Shown piece after piece: positions 1-5,036 of a stretch of 5,036 bases of DNA; position 1 is the stretch's first letter; each line of letters opens with the position of its first letter. The position numbers and the translations under genes were made by a program. The stretch is taken from the NCBI GenBank assembly GCA_017885225.1, contig JAFNGM010000050.1, forward strand, positions 5,251-10,286, written 5' to 3'. A model generated the notes under the pieces. That model was given only the letters and a program-made list of their open reading frames with translations. It did no database searches and was not told the origin of the DNA. This DNA is from Syntrophaceae bacterium. GTDB taxonomy: Bacteria > Desulfobacterota > Syntrophia > Syntrophales > UBA2185.

Positions 1-120
1 ACGAATCCCTCAGATTACGACATGGTCATCAACACAGGAAAGCTTGGAATCGACGGGGCTGTGGAAACGGTGAAGGTTGCCTTTGCCGCATGGAAGTGCA
101 ATTATAACGCCAAACCATAA
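1..120 (+). CDS. C-terminal fragment, probable cytidylate kinase-like family protein
   Basis: The window opens inside a plus-strand gene. Frame 1 is open for 39 codons and ends at TAA (118-120). The visible tail contains DYDMVINTGKLGIDGAVETV. This pattern (a Tyr-Asp-hydrophobic strand, then Val-Ile-Asn-Thr, a basic or Gly turn, and a helix starting near Ala-Val-Glu) matches the C-terminal end of cytidylate kinase and cytidylate kinase-like (AAA_26-type) P-loop nucleotide kinases, where similar 'YDLVINTDRLSIEEAV' tails are common. The Walker A loop and the substrate-binding part lie outside the window, so catalytic competence cannot be judged. The gene converges on the minus-strand gene ending at 201, with 80 bases between the stops and no clear terminator hairpin. 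The family call is by remembered motif and is moderate; any other nucleotide kinase with the same tail is possible. Confidence 0.6.
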   Translation, partial: TNPSDYDMVINTGKLGIDGAVETVKVAFAAWKCNYNAKP

Positions 121-200
121 AGCTCATATGAAATTGAAGCTCTGCGCCGTGAACATCCCTTTTTCAGCGCGGGGTATTCAAACAGTCTTCGCAAATTATT

Positions 201-539
201 CTATGTTTTATCTTTTACATCCTTGCCGGCCTGGGTTGTCGTCGCGGAGAAGAACAGGGCCAGGCAGGTCGGGCACAATACAAACAGCGATCGTTTCCCG
301 TCTTGATCATTAATGACACGCTGCGCAATCCAGTTCTTGCTGTGCGCTACCGCGATAACAAGACCAAGTGCGTCTACACCCTCAACATCTTCTGCACGTA
401 CTTTTTCTTCTGGCCATTCGAAAAGATCGGTATTCCCACAGACACGGCATGTCATATTACAGGAAAGAAGTACTACCCCTTCGGATGTTTTAATACCGTT
501 GCCGGATATCATTTCCTTTGATTCTTTATTATCAGCCAC
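201..539 (-). CDS. hypothetical small protein with two CxxC pairs (putative zinc-binding)
   Basis: I do not recognise this 112-residue protein. It starts at GTG (539), chosen because an AAAGGA Shine-Dalgarno lies 7 bases upstream and because a strong promoter sits at the right distance. The in-frame ATG at codon 10 has only a purine stretch directly against it. It ends at TAG (201-203). Cysteines are at 27, 31, 34, 89 and 92, giving CRVCG near residues 31-35 and CPTC at 89-92. Two CxxC pairs about 55 residues apart are typical of a zinc ribbon or similar four-Cys metal site; that is inference. The middle (about 36-84) is soluble-looking and acidic to start. No signal peptide or membrane span is evident, so it is probably cytoplasmic, although residues 84-98 are rather hydrophobic. 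It is transcribed in the same direction as ftsH but has its own promoter. No function is assigned. Confidence 0.8.
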   Translation of the reverse strand: MADNKESKEMISGNGIKTSEGVVLLSCNMTCRVCGNTDLFEWPEEKVRAEDVEGVDALGLVIAVAHSKNWIAQRVINDQDGKRSLFVLCPTCLALFFSATTTQAGKDVKDKT

Positions 540-547
540 TTCTTAAT

Positions 548-553
548 CCTTTC
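548..553 (-). promoter_or_regulatory. Shine-Dalgarno deciding the GTG start of the small CxxC protein
   Basis: On the minus strand AAAGGA is followed by 7 bases and then GTG at 539. This makes the GTG the preferred start over the internal ATG at codon 10. Confidence 0.75.
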
Positions 554-579
554 ATAGATTCACTTTTTTTGAGGTGGGG

Positions 580-608
580 AGTATAGAGAAAGTCTGTATG
601 CCTGTCAA
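580..608 (-). promoter_or_regulatory. near-consensus sigma-70 promoter for the small CxxC protein gene
   Basis: Read on the minus strand, TTGACA (603-608, 6/6 to consensus) is followed by exactly 17 bases and TATACT (580-585, 5/6). Transcription would begin near 573, giving a 5' leader of about 34 bases that contains the AAAGGA site. Just upstream of the -35 lies an 8-bp palindrome ACGATCGT (622-629), which could be a small operator or chance. Position, spacing and match all agree, so this is the best promoter in the window. Confidence 0.85.
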
Positions 609-657
609 TTGAAAAGGGGTTACGATCGTTTCGTGCCTTTACTTACAGGCGAAGTGA

Positions 658-677
658 GGCAGCATCCCCATGCTGCC
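658..677 (-). other. perfect 8-bp hairpin between ftsH and the CxxC gene (possible weak terminator)
   Basis: GGCAGCAT and ATGCTGCC pair perfectly around a 4-base loop, 44 bases past the ftsH stop. A competing 6-bp pairing (CATGCT at 669-674 with AGCATG at 685-690) overlaps one arm. Neither strand shows a T-run after the stem, so it is not a standard intrinsic terminator. It may act as an mRNA 3'-end stabiliser or pause site for ftsH. The hairpin itself is certain from the sequence; its role is a guess. Confidence 0.5.
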
Positions 678-720
678 AGGAGAAAGCATGATGCAATAAA
701 CTGCCTTCTTGATTGTTCGT

Positions 721-2523
721 TCATGAACTCTCCATGAGTGCCTTCAATTCCGCTCCATCGATCTTTTCTTTCTCCAGGAGCAATTGGGCGCCTTTTTCGA
801 GGATGCCTTTATTCTTTCGGAGAATATCCACTGCTCTATCATATTCCTTGCTGATAACGGCCTTAATTTCTTCGTCGATTGCTTCAGCCGTGGCATCGCT
901 GTAATCGCCCGTCTCACGCAGTCCCGTATCAAGAAACGGAGATCGGGGCTCCCGGGCAAAATATACCTGTCCCAATTTGTCGCTCATCCCGTATTCTTTG
1001 ATCATGCTTCTTGAGATGTCTGTGGCCCTGGCCAGATCATTATGGGCGCCCGTGGAAATGTCTCCGAATATGATTTCTTCCGCCGCCCTGCCTCCCAGGA
1101 GACAGGCAATCTTGTTGAGGAGTTCCGTTCTTTTCATAAGAAAGCGATCCTCCGTGGGAACCTGCATGGTATACCCCAGGGCGGCAATGCCGCGCGGGAT
1201 GATGGAGATTTTCTGCACAGGATCTGTGCCCGGCAGGGATAACGCCACAAGGGCATGACCCATTTCGTGATAGGCTACGATTTGCCTCTCTTCGACATTG
1301 ATCACGCGGTTCTTCTTTTCGAGACCGGCAATAATTCTCTCGACGGCTTCTTCGAATTCGGGCATTCCTACCTCTTTCTTGTCCCTCCTTACCGCCAGGA
1401 GCGCCGCTTCATTCACCAGGTTGGCGAGGTCCGCTCCTACCATACCCGGGGTCATGTTCGCCAATTTCCCCACGTCAAGGTCTTCCACTGCTTTTATTTT
1501 TTTCAGGTGAACCTTCAGAATCTCCTCCCGTCCTATTTTATCGGGGCGGTCTACAAGGACATGGCGGTCGAACCGTCCCGGCCTGAGGAGCGCGGGGTCC
1601 AGAATTTCCGGCCTGTTCGTGGCGGCCATGAGAATAACCCCCACCTTTGGGTCGAATCCGTCCATTTCCACCAGAAGCTGGTTCAGGGTCTGCTCCCGTT
1701 CATCATGTCCGCCGACAGCGCCGAAGCCGCGGGCCTTCCCCAGGGCATCAAGTTCATCGATAAAGACGATACAGGGGGCCTTCTCTTTGGCCTGGACAAA
1801 GAGATCCCGCACCCGGGACGCCCCCAATCCTACGAACATCTCCACAAATTCCGATCCGGAAAGGCTGAAGAAAGGCACACCACTCTCGCCCGCGACGGCC
1901 TTCGCCAGAAGGGTTTTCCCCGTACCCGGAGGACCCACAAGGAGGATACCCTTGGGAATCCTTCCTCCCAATTCGCCGAATTTACCTGGACTTTTTAAAA
2001 ATTCAACAACCTCGACCAGCTCCTGCTTTGCTTCATCAACACCGGCAACATCTTTGAAGGTAACGTTCAATTCATTCTCCATGTATATCTTTGCCTTGTT
2101 TTTTCCGAGGGTCATGAAACCGGCCTGCTGGGCGCCCATCTTCTTCATAAAGAAGTACCAGATGCCCACAAAGAGCAGGAGGGGGAAAACCCACGACAAG
2201 ATATCGCGGAGAAACGTCGATTCGATTTCTCCTTTGAACACGATTTTGTACTGTTCAAGAAAAGTGGATAATTCCGGGTCAACCCGAATTGTTTTGAAGG
2301 CCTTTGTTTCATTGGGAGCGCCCCCATCCACTTTCATCTTTCCCTGAATCTTATTGGCAGTAATCGCAACTTCCACGATCTTTTCTGTCTTAAGAAGAGT
2401 TAAAAACTGGCTGTACGGGATCGTCTGCACGGCATACATGGAGGCGATATAACTTTGGGCAATCAACACTATCCACATACCTATGAGTACATACCAGAGT
2501 GAAAATTTATGTTTTTTTTCCAT
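721..2523 (-). CDS. ftsH: ATP-dependent zinc metalloprotease FtsH
   Basis: FtsH is a membrane-anchored AAA+ protease that unfolds and degrades membrane and short-lived cytoplasmic proteins, working as a hexamer at the inner membrane. The 600 residues show the family order: a first membrane span (about 8-27), a periplasmic domain (about 30-103), a second span (about 106-126), the AAA+ ATPase, then the peptidase. Walker A is GPPGTGKT (197-204), Walker B ends in FIDE (254-257), the pore loop contains FVG (230-232), and the second region of homology includes ATNRP (301-305) and the arginine fingers R317 and R320. The zinc site is HEMGH (419-423), with D496 as the likely third ligand. The length is slightly short against the usual 610-650, because the C-terminal tail is short. 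Oddities: the usual HEAGH is HEMGH, and the usual neighbours (tilS, hpt, folP) are absent, so it may be a second FtsH paralog. The ATG is supported by GGGAG at 7 bases. No convincing promoter was found upstream. Confidence 0.98.
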   Translation of the reverse strand: MEKKHKFSLWYVLIGMWIVLIAQSYIASMYAVQTIPYSQFLTLLKTEKIVEVAITANKIQGKMKVDGGAPNETKAFKTIRVDPELSTFLEQYKIVFKGEIESTFLRDILSWVFPLLLFVGIWYFFMKKMGAQQAGFMTLGKNKAKIYMENELNVTFKDVAGVDEAKQELVEVVEFLKSPGKFGELGGRIPKGILLVGPPGTGKTLLAKAVAGESGVPFFSLSGSEFVEMFVGLGASRVRDLFVQAKEKAPCIVFIDELDALGKARGFGAVGGHDEREQTLNQLLVEMDGFDPKVGVILMAATNRPEILDPALLRPGRFDRHVLVDRPDKIGREEILKVHLKKIKAVEDLDVGKLANMTPGMVGADLANLVNEAALLAVRRDKKEVGMPEFEEAVERIIAGLEKKNRVINVEERQIVAYHEMGHALVALSLPGTDPVQKISIIPRGIAALGYTMQVPTEDRFLMKRTELLNKIACLLGGRAAEEIIFGDISTGAHNDLARATDISRSMIKEYGMSDKLGQVYFAREPRSPFLDTGLRETGDYSDATAEAIDEEIKAVISKEYDRAVDILRKNKGILEKGAQLLLEKEKIDGAELKALMESS

Positions 2524-2530
2524 GTATATT

Positions 2531-2535
2531 CTCCC
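2531..2535 (-). promoter_or_regulatory. Shine-Dalgarno of ftsH
   Basis: GGGAG on the minus strand lies 7 bases before the ATG at 2523, fixing the start of the 600-residue protein just ahead of its first membrane segment. Confidence 0.75.
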
Positions 2536-2611
2536 GGATTTTATATTCCCTTGCAGGCCCTATGCTATGCTCACGTTGCACTTATATCCTCAAACATCGG
2601 TTCATAAACGC

Positions 2612-2736
2612 GGTGTCACTTCGACATAGAGATTGTGTCGTAATTCTCTTTATTGTCATTTCGACCGAAGGAAGAAATCTTTTTTATCCCTCCCTTCAGT
2701 CGGGACAAGGATTTCTCGCCGCGCCGAAATGACACC
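2612..2736. repeat. palindromic MITE/REP-like interspersed element
   Basis: The core (2654-2734) begins TGTCATTTCG and ends CGAAATGACA, a perfect 10-bp terminal inverted repeat. A second perfect inner arm pairs AGAAATC (2673-2679) with GATTTCT (2710-2716) around a T-rich and C-rich centre. A near-copy of the left end, TGTCACTTCGA (2614-2624, 10 of 11 bases like 2654-2664), lies 40 bases outside. Together with its flank, GGTGTC (2612-2617), it pairs with the right end GACACC (2731-2736), giving an outer 13-bp inverted repeat with two mismatches. The motif 'TGTCATTTCGACCGAAG...GAAATCT' belongs to a style of palindromic repeat found scattered between genes in many anaerobic and environmental bacterial genomes. 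It encodes no protein and would be non-autonomous. The exact edges are uncertain; the core is firmer than the 2612 boundary. Confidence 0.75.
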
Positions 2737-2775
2737 AGTGTGGGTTTAAATGTGAAATGATGTACTAAGTCATCC

Positions 2776-2795
2776 TTATAATAGTAAGATTATAA
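2776..2795. other. AT-rich hairpin containing a TATAAT hexamer
   Basis: TTATAAT (2776-2782) and ATTATAA (2789-2795) form a perfect 7-bp stem with a 6-base loop. The left arm includes TATAAT (2777-2782), a perfect -10 sequence on the plus strand, but I find no good -35 about 17 bases upstream. It could be a promoter element, a regulator site or a chance palindrome. Confidence 0.35.
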
Positions 2796-2918
2796 ACATG
2801 AATCAGGTTTTTTACCATCTTTTTTTATCGTGGAGTACACGCTCCATAATGAGGTCATGAACTATCCGCAGCATGCTTCTGAGATTTAAACCCGGGGGAT
2901 TCAAAATAGTGCGGGTGC

Positions 2919-2947
2919 TTGACGGGAATGCATACTGATGGTAAAAA
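2919..2947 (+). promoter_or_regulatory. candidate sigma-70-like promoter for the lipoprotein-DUF362 pair
   Basis: TTGACG (2919-2924, 5/6) is followed by 17 bases and TAAAAA (2942-2947, 4/6). Transcription would start near 2954, giving a leader of about 58 bases before the ATG at 3012. The -35 and spacing are good and the -10 is mediocre. No better plus-strand candidate was found closer to the gene. Confidence 0.4.
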
Positions 2948-3015
2948 TAAAAAAATATCCTATGGAGATACTCACAACATCAGAAGTTGTCATCAACGCC
3001 GGTAAGATGATATGA
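2938..3015 (+). other. tiny 25-codon frame overlapping the lipoprotein start (ATGA)
   Basis: From ATG 2938 a 25-codon frame ends at TGA 3013-3015, which overlaps the ATG of the lipoprotein gene as ATGA. A shorter start at ATG 2962 would give 17 codons. Its last residues, VVINAGKM, echo the VINTGK of the kinase tail at bases 22-42, with 16 of 21 bases alike between 22-42 and 2986-3006. It has no clear Shine-Dalgarno. It could be a leader that couples translation to the lipoprotein, a relic of a kinase-like gene end, or coincidence. I do not treat it as an established gene. Confidence 0.2.
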
Positions 3016-4589
3016 GAGATTACAATCCGACAGAAGCATGGGCTTCGCGCCTGCCAACATCGTGTAAAGCTGCATTGCTTCGTCTCGCACGTCTCTCCCT
3101 TCTGTTGATCATTGCTGCAGTTCTCCTGAGCTCATGCGCGTCCCGTTATTTCAGCCCTCTTCCCGCCCCCAGGGAGACTCTAAGAATAAAGGATCTGGGT
3201 GATCTTCCCCACAATGAACTCTGGCAGGGGTTTGTCTTCAACGGCGAGAAGGTGGGCTTCGCACACCTGAAAATTGTACCTATGCCCGAGGTAAGCCAGT
3301 ATCAAATTCTTTCGGAAGCCTATTTGCGTCTCCGCTTTATGGGAATGGATAAACATATATCAATGAAAAGTGACGACAAGGTCAGGTCTGATCTTACGCT
3401 GGTTTCCTTCCACTACGAACAGAAAATGGATGAAAAGCCTTTGATACTCGATGGTAAAACTACTGATAACAAATTAATGATGCTTCAGAAAAGCGGTGGT
3501 GCGGAAAAGTCGGCGGAGATAGATCTGACCGGCCCGCTCTACCCTACAAGTGTTATCAATCTCTATCCTGTTCTCAAGGGTATGGAAGTGGGCGCTCACT
3601 ATCGCTATCGTGTGTATGATCCCCAGACCCAGTCCATGGCGGAAGTGACTCAATCGGTCATTGCCTTTGAAGAGAGTAAAAAGCTTTCTCTTGAGCCCGC
3701 CTTCAAGATTGAAACGCACATGCACGGTCACAGTGCTTCCAGCTGGATTAACATGAAGGGAGAGACCATTTTTGAGCTGGGGATGGGAGGAATTATAATC
3801 ACCTACAAGGAAGATGAAAAGAGTGCGAAAAGTTTTCTGGCGGAAGCAAGCATGAATAAAAAAGACCTCATCTTCGACTTCAGCCTTGTCAAGACCGACA
3901 CACCGATAACCTGTCCGAGGAAGGCGGTCTTTCTGGAGATGTCCGCCGAGGGATTATCCGGACATTTGCCACCGCTTCAGGGGCCAAATCAGGAGGCCTC
4001 GGAACAAATAATCAATGGAAAACCAGTGACAGTGTTTCGCCTCCACGGTGTATTGCCGCCGAAACAAGAGGCCCGCGAAGAGCCTCTCCCAAAAGGGGAT
4101 AATCTCCTTTACCTTGCCGCGACGCATCATATTGAAAGCGGGCATCCGGAGATCAAAAGGACCACACATGAGATCCTTCAGGGTACCCTCACTTCTTCCG
4201 AAAAAGTAGACCGTCTGGTGAAATGGGTTTCGTCCGAAATTAAGGATGAAGTGGTAGACAGCTTCTCGGCAGTAGAAGTATTGCACACCCGGAAAGGAGA
4301 ATGCCAGGCGCACGCCATGCTGTATACCGCCATGGCAAGGGCGGCAGGCATACCGACGAAAATGGTCGGAGGCATCGTGTATATGGAAGGAATGGGATTT
4401 CTCTACCATAGCTGGGCGGAAAGTTATATAGGGAGATGGATCGCGGTAGACCCGACCTTCAACCAGGTGGGAGTTGATGCGGCGCATATCAAGTTAGTAG
4501 AAGGACATGACTGGACATCCCTCCTGCCGCTCGGAAAGGTCGTAGGACAGGTAAAGATAAAAATAAGAAATTACTCTTGCAGCCAGTAG
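3012..4589 (+). CDS. lipoprotein with C-terminal transglutaminase-like domain
   Basis: This 525-residue protein has an N-terminal lipoprotein signal: basic segment near 19-27, hydrophobic core about 28-39, and lipobox LSSC with lipidated Cys42. It should be anchored to the inner or outer membrane, facing the periplasm. Residues about 55-330 look beta-rich and are not firmly assigned. The part from about residue 395 on is a transglutaminase-like (papain-fold) domain. GEC gives nucleophile Cys431, YHSWAES gives His466, and VDPTFNQ gives Asp480, so the Cys-His-Asp triad is intact. Such bacterial domains are usually cysteine proteases, amidases or amide-transfer enzymes; the substrate cannot be read here. 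The ATG at 3012 gives a long signal (41 residues) with only a weak GGTAAG upstream. A TTG at codon 22 would give a more usual 20-residue signal but has no ribosome site. The next gene begins 21 bases downstream, probably in the same operon. Confidence 0.88.
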   Translation: MRDYNPTEAWASRLPTSCKAALLRLARLSLLLIIAAVLLSSCASRYFSPLPAPRETLRIKDLGDLPHNELWQGFVFNGEKVGFAHLKIVPMPEVSQYQILSEAYLRLRFMGMDKHISMKSDDKVRSDLTLVSFHYEQKMDEKPLILDGKTTDNKLMMLQKSGGAEKSAEIDLTGPLYPTSVINLYPVLKGMEVGAHYRYRVYDPQTQSMAEVTQSVIAFEESKKLSLEPAFKIETHMHGHSASSWINMKGETIFELGMGGIIITYKEDEKSAKSFLAEASMNKKDLIFDFSLVKTDTPITCPRKAVFLEMSAEGLSGHLPPLQGPNQEASEQIINGKPVTVFRLHGVLPPKQEAREEPLPKGDNLLYLAATHHIESGHPEIKRTTHEILQGTLTSSEKVDRLVKWVSSEIKDEVVDSFSAVEVLHTRKGECQAHAMLYTAMARAAGIPTKMVGGIVYMEGMGFLYHSWAESYIGRWIAVDPTFNQVGVDAAHIKLVEGHDWTSLLPLGKVVGQVKIKIRNYSCSQ

Positions 4590-4598
4590 CATCATATT

Positions 4599-4605
4599 AA
4601 AGGAG
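4599..4605 (+). promoter_or_regulatory. Shine-Dalgarno of the DUF362 gene
   Basis: AAAGGAG lies 5 bases before ATG 4611 in the 21-base gap after the lipoprotein stop. It is a strong site and supports independent, efficient translation of the second gene in the pair. Confidence 0.85.
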
Positions 4606-4610
4606 TCTCC

Positions 4611-5036
4611 ATGAATCGCAGAGATTTTCTCAAGGCCACCATAGTCTCCGGTGTCGCCTTCAGCGTTCCCGGCGCAATACACCCCTTTCTCGGTTCTCTG
4701 AACGCAGCGGAGAAGACCGACCTCGCCGTTGCCCACGGTATGCGCCCTGCTGCAACTACAAAAGCCGCCATTGACGCGCTGGGAGGGATCAAGAAATTTA
4801 TATCCCGCGGAGATATCGTCGTAGTCAAGCCAAACATCGGCTGGGACAGAACACCGGAATACGCGGCTACTACAAACCCGGAGGTCGTCTCCACGGTAGT
4901 CAGGCTCTGTTATGAAGCGGGGGCGAAACAGGTAAAAGTTTTTGACTATACTGTGGGAGACCCCAGGCGGTGTTACAAGCAGAGCGGCATTGCCGATGCA
5001 GCCGCCGCAGTCGGGGGAATTGTCAGCTATGTAGAT
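4611..5036 (+). CDS. Tat-exported DUF362 domain protein (partial, 3' end cut by window)
   Basis: The first 142 codons are present and the frame is still open at the window end. The start MNRRDFLKA carries a twin-arginine motif (R3-R4, then D-F-L-K), followed by a moderately hydrophobic stretch to about residue 30, so Tat export is likely. The cleavage point, perhaps near residue 32, is not a clean A-x-A. From about residue 37 the sequence fits DUF362: VVVKPNIGWD (near 70-79), TTNPEVV, and a glycine turn with EAGAKQVKVFDYT. DUF362 proteins are poorly characterised. Members often occur with ferredoxin-like domains or iron-sulfur proteins, and Tat export suggests folding, perhaps with a cofactor, before export; both points are family knowledge plus inference. 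The C-terminal half is not visible. It follows the transglutaminase lipoprotein by 21 bases on the same strand. Confidence 0.88.
   Translation, partial: MNRRDFLKATIVSGVAFSVPGAIHPFLGSLNAAEKTDLAVAHGMRPAATTKAAIDALGGIKKFISRGDIVVVKPNIGWDRTPEYAATTNPEVVSTVVRLCYEAGAKQVKVFDYTVGDPRRCYKQSGIADAAAAVGGIVSYVD

Larger units (their letters stand above)
2524..3011. other. 488-bp intergenic region between divergent ftsH and lipoprotein genes
   Basis: This stretch has no convincing protein gene. It contains, in order: the ftsH ribosome site; a palindromic interspersed element (about 2612-2736); an AT-rich hairpin (2776-2795); two T-runs (about 2808-2813 and 2821-2827); a short stem TGGAG/CTCCA (near 2830-2845); a candidate rightward promoter (2919-2947); and a tiny frame ending at 3015. 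A perfect 10-bp inverted pair, GGGTTTAAAT (2742-2751) and ATTTAAACCC (2884-2893), brackets its middle. Confidence 0.8.

Noticed and set aside
121..200. Bidirectional terminator between the convergent kinase-like and CxxC genes
   Set aside because: Only 4-bp GCGC or AGCT pairings are present, with no stable stem and T-run.
303..546. Plus-strand frames of 72 and 77 codons opposite the small CxxC protein
   Set aside because: Antisense shadows; the minus-strand gene has the promoter, the ribosome site and the paired CxxC motifs.
1255..1998. A 247-codon open frame on the plus strand, opposite ftsH
   Set aside because: It lies wholly antisense to the certain ftsH coding frame, its protein shows no recognisable motif, and its length is explained by the codon bias of ftsH.
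1619..2347. A 242-codon plus-strand frame opposite ftsH
   Set aside because: Antisense shadow of the AAA+ domain with low-complexity Ser/Pro-rich translation and no ribosome site worth noting.
2540..2640. Possible ftsH promoter on the minus strand (TATAAG with a TTTATG at 16 bases, or TTGAGG with CATAGC at 18)
   Set aside because: Each pair matches consensus poorly in at least one hexamer, and no heat-shock (sigma-32-like) pattern was seen, so no site was called.
2499..2732. A 77-codon plus-strand frame across the ftsH start and the palindromic element
   Set aside because: It runs through the ftsH start and the repeat; its translation is an accident of the palindromic element.
2808..2850. 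T-runs beside the TGGAG/CTCCA stem as a terminator
   Set aside because: The T-runs precede the stem on the plus strand, and on the minus strand the stem is followed by an A-rich tract, so the order is wrong for an intrinsic terminator in either direction.
3954..4487. A 177-codon minus-strand frame opposite the transglutaminase-like domain
   Set aside because: It overlaps the catalytic region of a well-supported gene and its translation has no family-like features.

Overview
The window looks like chromosomal DNA from a Gram-negative bacterium, most likely a deltaproteobacterium-type anaerobe (Desulfobacterota in the broad sense). This rests on a lipobox lipoprotein, a Tat-exported DUF362 protein, the style of the FtsH (about 600 residues, HEMGH active site) and roughly even base composition judged by eye. 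The lineage is an inference; no marker gene here settles it.

Layout from left to right. Bases 1-120 are the 3' end of a plus-strand gene that resembles the C-terminus of cytidylate kinase-like proteins. It converges on a minus-strand gene (201-539) for an unrecognised 112-residue protein with two CxxC pairs, probably a small zinc-binding protein. That gene has a GTG start, a good Shine-Dalgarno and a near-consensus sigma-70 promoter (TTGACA, 17 bp, TATACT). Upstream of it, also on the minus strand, lies a complete ftsH (721-2523), a membrane-anchored AAA+ zinc protease. A perfect 8-bp hairpin separates the two minus-strand genes.

A 488-bp intergenic region (2524-3011) separates ftsH from a divergent plus-strand pair. 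It holds a palindromic, MITE/REP-like interspersed element (about 2612-2736), an AT-rich hairpin, a plausible promoter for the rightward genes, and a tiny reading frame whose stop overlaps the next start.

The rightward pair begins with a 525-residue lipoprotein carrying a C-terminal transglutaminase-like domain with an intact Cys-His-Asp triad (3012-4589). After 21 bases comes a DUF362 protein with a twin-arginine signal, cut by the window edge (4611-5036). Both are predicted to act outside the cytoplasm and probably form one transcription unit.

I see no RNA gene, CRISPR array, prophage or transposase, and no clearly new multi-gene system. The points most worth a second look are the envelope pair (transglutaminase lipoprotein plus DUF362), the palindromic element beside it, and the small CxxC protein with its strong private promoter.
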